Shown: positions 59,101 to 64,000 of the stretch, in pieces
Layout: every line of letters starts with the position of its first letter
Position numbering within the stretch: the stretch's first letter is position 1
Translations under genes and position numbers: made by a program
The notes under the pieces: generated by a model
The model's input: only the letters and a program-made list of their open reading frames with translations
Told to the model about the DNA's origin: nothing
The model's database searches: none
NCBI GenBank assembly: GCA_947000775.1
Contig: CAMQGK010000242.1
Span: forward strand, 4,585,001 to 4,649,000
DNA length: 64,000 nucleotides
Direction of reading: 5' to 3'
From: Pterois miles
Taxonomy: Eukaryota; Chordata; Actinopteri; Perciformes; Scorpaenidae

Positions 59101-62100
59101 AATCGATCAGTACATGAAAAACAACACACAAAGTCAGAAAAATCAAGCAGTTAAAAATACTACAACAGCTTATCCTGTAAACAAATGAATGATGCAGCAA
59201 AGGAAAGGACTGTATAGTGAGTGATGTATTACCTCTACAGCGTCTTTTTCAGTACTGATGTTTTTCCCCGTCAATAATCTAAAACACAAGCAAACAAATG
59301 TGTCAATAGCAACATAACTGTTGTCTGTAGTAGCCAGCTTCCTGGTCTTTGCCGCGGTATGTTGGGGGGCTGGCATCAGCACCAGGGATGCCACCAAACT
59401 GAACAAACTGGTGAGGAGGGCTGGGTCTGTGGTTGGATGTGAGCTGGACAGTCTGGAGGTGGTGGCAGAGGGGAGGACCAGGAGGAAGCTGGAGTCTATT
59501 CTGAAGAACCCCTCCCACCCCCTCTATGACCAACTGGTCCAGATGAGGAGTACATTCAGCCAGAGACTGATCCCCCCTCGGCACACTACAAACCGTCTGG
59601 GTCAGTCCTTTCTTTTGGTGGCCATCAGGCTCCATAACCAAGGTCTGACCCCCATGTGACTCTGATCATCTGCTCCATATTTATTCCAAATGTATATAAT
59701 TACATATAATTATATAATTACATATACATATGCTGTGCATATACAATACCCACCACCTGCTGCACTTTACTTATTACCGTTACTGTTATTTATTTTATTG
59801 TCAATTTTCTTCATTGCACCTTATTTCATTCACTGCACCTTCTCTTTTACTTTTTACTGTACTGTATTTATCTGTACTGTTGTTGATGCTGCTAAGACAC
59901 CCGAATTTCCCTCCGGGGATTAATAAAGGTTCATCTTATCTTATCTTATCTTATAACAGAAACACTGAAAATGCACAAATTCCCATTAAGAATCTAAAGA
60001 AAGTCCAAAAGAAGACTCATTATTCAAAGCTTGAAACTCTACTATACTATATTATTCTCAAACTGGTAACTGGTACACGAGTGCAACAAATGGGCAAAAT
60101 CCACAAAGTTAAGTGAGTCTTTAGTTAACAGAAGAAGCTTCAGTCTGATCCTGCAGATGTACAGAAACACCACTAGGTGGAGTAACTTCACAGTGAAGCG
60201 ACTGTAAAGAGATACGTGAGCAGAGATCTCTTAAACTGTGGCTTAATGTTCTTCATAAATGCAGCAATCTTGTCGATGCAAGTCAAAAAAAGGAGCCAAC
60301 AAAAATGTAGAAAACTTCTTATATCTGCCTGTTTCTCAATGAAGATATTTGAAATCACTGTAAACCTTTATATTTCTATTTGATCTAAATGTGCATCAGT
60401 ACTGTTCTGAAAAGAAATCGACCTTTCAAGCTATGTGGTTTAAAGGGACTATATGTAAGTTTTACACATATAAATAGTTTTTTTTTTGTCAATGTGTGAA
60501 AAGGTTGTAACCTAACCTAAAAAATAGACCTCCTGTGACTTCCTGGGTTTCCTCTGTCAGCCTGTAGACTGCTTTGAATGTGAAGAGCCCGGGGCATTTT
60601 TTTCAAGGACAATTCAATGGATTCAATGCAATTCAAGGGACAGATCGTCACTACACCCGCTCCTCCTTTGCATAGAGTTAAAGGTCTTGTCGTCCGGCAC
60701 AACTCGCCGCCTCTAAAAACTCCCTATAAACATTTAACCACTGTTGATCCAAAACAGAGACAGATTCAGCAACTGCGTGGCCCATTTCTCTCAAAAAATG
60801 TTTCATCATTTCTCTGAAGTGTTTTCGTAATATAAAGGAGGAAAGTTTCCAATCAAGCTGCCATGTTAGTTCCGGTTTTAAAGCTGGGAGCACCAGCTCA
60901 CAAGTGAAAGCGTTCATCCAGTCAGGAAGCGAGAGGATCCCTCACCTCTGTGGACATGTACCATAACAGTGTAGAACAATAGTTAACATTAGAAATGGAG
61001 TCCGCTAACGCCAACAAATGACCAGCTTCCACTCGGCTTGCCGCCATAGTTGCACACACTGATTACATTACTTGCAAACTGCCCCACTGTCCATTTAATT
61101 TTTCATAGAAATAAAACCCTTTTAGTAAATTTTGGCGTATCAGCGGCATTTCATCAGTACAGTCAGACGCTACAAAGTGAAAGTGAAAGTCTCAGCTCAG
61201 AGCAGCAGGAGTCAGATTTCACACATGGGATGAGAGAGAGTTGACAGATAAGACGATGGCGAAGGATTTGGTGTCAAAACGAAAAGCTAAATCACCTATT
61301 TGGCAACATTTTGGATTCAAATCCAATGCTATAAGGGAACCATTACATTAATGAGGCGAACTCCGTGAGGAGGACAGAGTGTTCACAGCCAGTGTGCACG
61401 GCACAGCGAGTCCAGCAGCTTCTCCATCAGGAGAGGCCAGACACAGCCACCCGACGATAAAGATCAGAGCGTGCTGCACATATCGAGCACTGCCTTTTCT
61501 TGTAAAATGCCTGGTGTAATCGGTGTGTTAATGACAGAACCGCCAACCAGAGGAGGACACTGGTTGATGCCATCCTTTTCCTCCTCTCCATGACAACTCT
61601 AAATAACCAACAATGGATTAAGTACTAAGTTCAGTTAACAACAACTCAAGACAGTTATGAGCTTAACATGAATAAGTGGTGAGACTCAAATTGTATTATT
61701 TATAATGGCTGATAACCTGTGTGTTAAAATAATCTATAATCTATAAAACAATGCCTTTTGATGTCCAAGTAGGCTAATGCCCCCACAGTGGGTGTGTGTG
61801 TCTAGTATACAAACTGTGGAAACAATTGCATGACAGGGTAAAAAACTCACTGCTGAAGCTTCCAACATTAACTGCGTTGGGCTCGGGTTGGATTTGGACA
61901 AAAAAAACACCTGTCGGGTTTGGGTTGGGTTTGACAATGTTGACATGCATCAGGTACTTCTGCCCACAGTCGAGAGGCTGAAGCAAGAAAAGTTAACTCT
62001 GAGTCCAACATTGGCCAGGCCTTTGAATCATATATGGACCTTGGTTTGGTAAGCTAACATCACTGCCAAGCCTGTGAAATATACTGTATAGTGATACTGT

Positions 62101-63344
62101 GATTTTAGCTGGCTAATGTCGCTAACGTTAAGCAACATGATGGCTGTCAATCACATTCAGTCTAATGTATGTTGGTAGTGTGAGTGCAGGCAACAGGACC
62201 CACAGGTGTCACTGTGGGGCGGCAGTGGCTCCGAGGGTAGAGCAGGTCGTCCACCAATCAAAAGGTCAATCCGCTGCTGCTCTGGTCACATGTCGATGTA
62301 ATCTTAAGCAAGACACTTGACCCTACATTGCTCCCAAAGGCTGACCCATCGGTGTGTGAATGAGTATCGGTGTATAGATTCGATCCTGGCGGGCAGGTTG
62401 GCACCATGCATGGCAGCTTCTGATATCAGTGTATGAATGTTTGTGTGAATGGGTGAATGCTGACATGCAGTGTAAAGCACTTTGAGTGGTCAGAAGACTA
62501 GAAAAGTGCTATATAAATGCAAGTCCATTTACCATTTACTGTTAACAAGCAATTTCTGATTCTTACAGAGAGTCCCTTAAAAAGGGTAAAACAAGAAAGA
62601 TACGAGAGGAGCTAACCAGTATTTTTGATTAATTCTTTCCCAAAACCACAAAATGCAGGTATTAGATAACAATGCATGAGTGGTGTTACATAAAGATGGT
62701 GTTGCTCTGCTACTCAAACAGTCACTCACTGAGCTGCAGGTAATTTAAACTAAGTATCTTGAAAAAAAGACAATTACATGAATGTCATGCTAGATTTATT
62801 AGGATTACAAATCTGCAAATATGAAACAAAAAAGACACTTGTACTCACTCAGCCTCAAACTGGTTGGGAGTAATAATGTCAGCAACAGGAACCACCTTGT
62901 TCTTATAGACCGGGTAAAGATTCTGAGGAACATACTGAAGAACGAGACACACTGGTTAGAGTCACACAACATAATGAAAACACACAAATGGTGCTCTAAA
63001 GGAAGGACTACACACACATAGATGAGTGGGCTCAGTTCTTCTCTGATCTTTGTTTTCATGGTTTTACAGGATGAGCTGTAACGCTCTGATCTTAATCTCT
63101 GAAAATGCACGTTTACAATGTAATATATACAAATGTACACATGCAGAGTCACTGTATATATGTTGTCTGTCAGATCACAATAGTCCATCTGTCACTGAGA
63201 AATGAGCCTTGTAACACCAGGATGAGCAAACCCTCCCACACACATTACAAAGAGTCCTGTTATCTAGTAACAGAGATTACACATACAGGACACAGAGCAT
63301 AAACTCACCATAGATCCATGATCACCAAGGACAGGGTCACACAC
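56045..63344 (-). CDS. pdxk: Pyridoxal kinase, last seven exons
   Basis: Phosphorylates pyridoxal, pyridoxine and pyridoxamine with ATP in the cytosol, making PLP (ribokinase fold). Exons: 63344-63310, 62934-62849, 59278-59233, 58289-58178, 58095-57959, 57394-57328, 56151-56045. Every junction has GT/AG borders and phases add up, giving about 196 residues to a TAA stop. Signatures in order: [62 protein letters not shown] with the catalytic Asp of GTGD, ACEKTFSVMHHVIQRTI, and QLELRMVQSKADIEDP at the C-terminus. Exons for the first roughly 110 residues are beyond 64,000. The lid after VCDPVLGD is about four residues shorter than in mammals. fish often have two pdxk copies; which one this is cannot be told. 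Confidence 0.95.
56613..56671 (+). repeat. (CCTTT)n pentanucleotide microsatellite
   Basis: About 11 pure copies of CCTTT, a homopyrimidine run on the plus strand. Confidence 0.95.
57328..57394 (-). CDS. pdxk: pdxk exon, ACEKT helix
   Basis: 67 bp, acceptor CCTCAG, donor GTAAGA. Encodes MACEKTFSVMHHVIQRTISY then AH and one base. Confidence 0.93.
57541..57640 (+). mobile_element. Probable LINE-derived fragment
   Basis: TCCTTTATTTAACCAGGTGA then AAATCTCTTTTCCAAGAGTG and ACCTGGCCAAGAGGG are a common fish repeat segment, here in a pdxk intron. Family not certain. Confidence 0.4.
57959..58095 (-). CDS. pdxk: pdxk exon, catalytic GTGD
   Basis: 137 bp, acceptor TTTTCAG, donor GTAGGA. Encodes VRPDGSRTTQRVRIEVPKVD, then [20 protein letters not shown] and YPNDLK. 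GTGD holds the catalytic base. Confidence 0.96.
58178..58289 (-). CDS. pdxk: pdxk exon, ATP-binding TSSDLP
   Basis: 112 bp, acceptor CTGTAG, donor GTACGTG. Encodes [20 protein letters not shown], then PSRLGDRFLVSLGSQRH. Confidence 0.94.
58590..58760. repeat. AT-rich (TTTA)n-like low-complexity stretch
   Basis: TTTATTTA repeats in a pdxk intron; nothing else recognised. Confidence 0.7.
59233..59278 (-). CDS. pdxk: pdxk exon, short (46 bp)
   Basis: Acceptor GTTTTAG, donor GTAATA. Encodes LLTGKNISTEKDAVE, which joins phase-perfect to EAE of the preceding exon. Ends phase 0. A LINE 3' end begins about 40 bp upstream of its acceptor. Confidence 0.93.
59318..59955 (+). mobile_element. LINE 3' end with reverse-transcriptase ORF C-terminus
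   Basis: A frame that opens upstream reads VCWGAGISTRDATKLNKLVR, then RAGSVVGCELDSLEVVAE, SHPLYDQLVQMRSTFSQRL and a stop at 59,657-59,659. This is the conserved C-terminal part of the ORF of an abundant fish non-LTR retrotransposon (Rex1/Babar or L2-like). A 3'UTR follows, ending AATTTCCCTCCGGGGATTAA, TAAAGGTTCATC and (TTATC)n. It is 5'-truncated, as usual for LINEs, and antisense to pdxk, inside its largest intron. The ORF part is intact and looks recent. Confidence 0.85.
59956..62215. other. pdxk intron, unassigned
   Basis: No exon seen. The AAAGGGACTATATGTAAG at about 60,443 resembles a fish MITE terminus, but I cannot find its partner. A T run lies at 60,479-60,488. Confidence 0.4.
62216..62538 (+). 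mobile_element. tRNA-derived SINE, second family
   Basis: Head GGGGCGGCAGTGGCTCCGAG, weak box B (AAAGGTCAATCCGC), body ATCTTAAGCAAGACACTTGA, tail GAAAAGTGCTATATAAATGC, AAGTCCATTTACCATTT. Antisense to pdxk within its intron. The tail is different from the SINE at 29,669. Confidence 0.82.
62849..62934 (-). CDS. pdxk: pdxk exon, ITPNQFEAE
   Basis: 86 bp, acceptor TTCTTCAG, donor GTGAGTAC, phase 2 at its end. Encodes YVPQNLYPVYKNKVVP, then [13 protein letters not shown]. Confidence 0.94.
63310..63344 (-). CDS. pdxk: pdxk exon, VCDPVLGD loop
   Basis: 35 bp, acceptor TTCCCCAG, donor GTGAGT. Encodes (V)CDPVLGDHGSM. Mammals have GDKWDGEGSM or close, so four residues appear to be missing in this ion/ATP-proximal loop. 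The first exon in the window. Confidence 0.9.
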
Positions 63345-63574
63345 TGGGGAAAAAAACACATTCAGGGTCAGACACCCAGCAAAAGCTCCAACTATCACAT
63401 GAATGCTGCAGTGATGGGAGGCTTGGAACTGGATTTGGAGATCGAAGCCAGCATGTAGAAAGACATGACAGAAAAAAAAATATTTCATTTCTAACGTCCA
63501 CATTCACTTAAAAAAGACGTCTAAAAAGGCCCTGCGAGTGCATCTTCATTACACCTCACAACTAGAATTACTGC

Positions 63575-63755
63575 CTCATGGTTGTTTGCCCTCACCAGCC
63601 ATGTCCGTCCAAAATATCATCACTTCATCATTTCATATTTTTAGATATTTGTGTTAAATTGTCAAAATCTGCTCAGTTCATCCTTGACTCCAAGTGGACG
63701 TTTGTGTCTAAACATTGTGCCTTTGGCCATGGCTATCGCCGGCACACGGGGAGTG
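63575..63755 (+). mobile_element. Dispersed repeat fragment
   Basis: CTCAGTTCATCCTTGACTCC, AAGTGGACGTTTGTGTC and CCATGGCTATCGCCGGCAC match the repeat at 44,160-44,515. Confidence 0.45.
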
Positions 63756-63796
63756 ACCAACATACTAATTTAAATTTAAAAATGTTAACTTAGTAC

Positions 63797-63915
63797 TAGG
63801 GCTGTGAAAGTTAATGCGATAATATTGTGTTAATGTAAATTCAATCGATATGCGATATTGATATTCCAGAGGTTGTAGCTGAGTTTTAAAGCTAGAGTGA
63901 AGATACTGGTGATAC
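63797..63915 (-). mobile_element. MITE terminal fragment
   Basis: AGGGCTGTGAAAGTTAATGC and later GTTGTAGCTGAGTTTTAAAG, CTAGAGTGAAGATACTGGTG are one end of the AGGGCTGTCA family seen at the window start. It is cut by the SINE that follows. Confidence 0.5.
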
Positions 63916-63916
63916 T

Positions 63917-64000
63917 GGGGCGACTGTGGCTCAGAGCAGGTCGTCCTCCGATTGGAAGGTATGCGGTTCAATCCCCGTCTTTCCCTGTCAATCCCTGTCA
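63917..64000 (+). mobile_element. SINE head, cut by window end
   Basis: GGGGCGACTGTGGCTCAGAG (box A) and GCGGTTCAATCCC (box B). It has inserted in or beside the MITE fragment. Confidence 0.7.

Noticed and set aside
60443..61600. MITE starting AAAGGGACTATATGTAAG
   Set aside because: The first end resembles a known fish terminus, but I found no inverted partner end or target duplication.

Overview
The window looks like nuclear DNA of a teleost fish, probably a percomorph (inference). Genes are split into short exons with GT/AG borders and consistent reading phases. The two clear genes encode vertebrate proteins, and the intergenic DNA is full of fish-type SINEs, LINE 3' tails and small DNA transposons. 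There are no prokaryotic operons, no CRISPR array and no convincing viral genes.

Layout. 1-5.3 kb: fragments of one MITE family, a purine-rich tract, a 55-bp minisatellite, a GC-rich 19-bp minisatellite, and two putative plus-strand exons of an unidentified gene. 5.3-32.5 kb: one very large AT-rich satellite with a unit of about 26 bp, roughly 1,000 units by length. It runs in one orientation to about 20,838, turns head-to-head, runs inverted to about 31,980, and returns to the first orientation in a decayed right edge. The inverted arm holds two SINE insertions and a higher-order repeat marked by three nearly identical 260-bp degenerate blocks. 32.7-41.1 kb, minus strand: seven exons of a PLEKHA3 (FAPP1) orthologue with start codon and PH domain. 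Its last exon is not between exon 7 and the satellite, so the satellite probably lies in the last intron or the gene has lost its normal end. A 600-bp alternating purine-pyrimidine tract (32.95-33.56 kb) sits beside it. 42.4-45.5 kb, plus strand: a broken, intron-containing KLHL10-like pseudogene. 45.5-56 kb: repeat-rich DNA with hAT-like MITEs, a 305-bp imperfect palindrome and SINE fragments. 56.0-63.3 kb, minus strand: the last seven exons of pyridoxal kinase (PDXK) with stop codon; its 5' exons lie beyond the window. A LINE 3' end and a SINE sit in one of its introns.

The two intact genes are functionally unrelated: PLEKHA3 binds Golgi PtdIns4P and ARF1, and PDXK makes pyridoxal 5'-phosphate. 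The most unusual object is the inverted satellite. If it lies inside the PLEKHA3 primary transcript, it could fold into kilobases of double-stranded RNA. Motif identifications come from recall of the families; no search was run.
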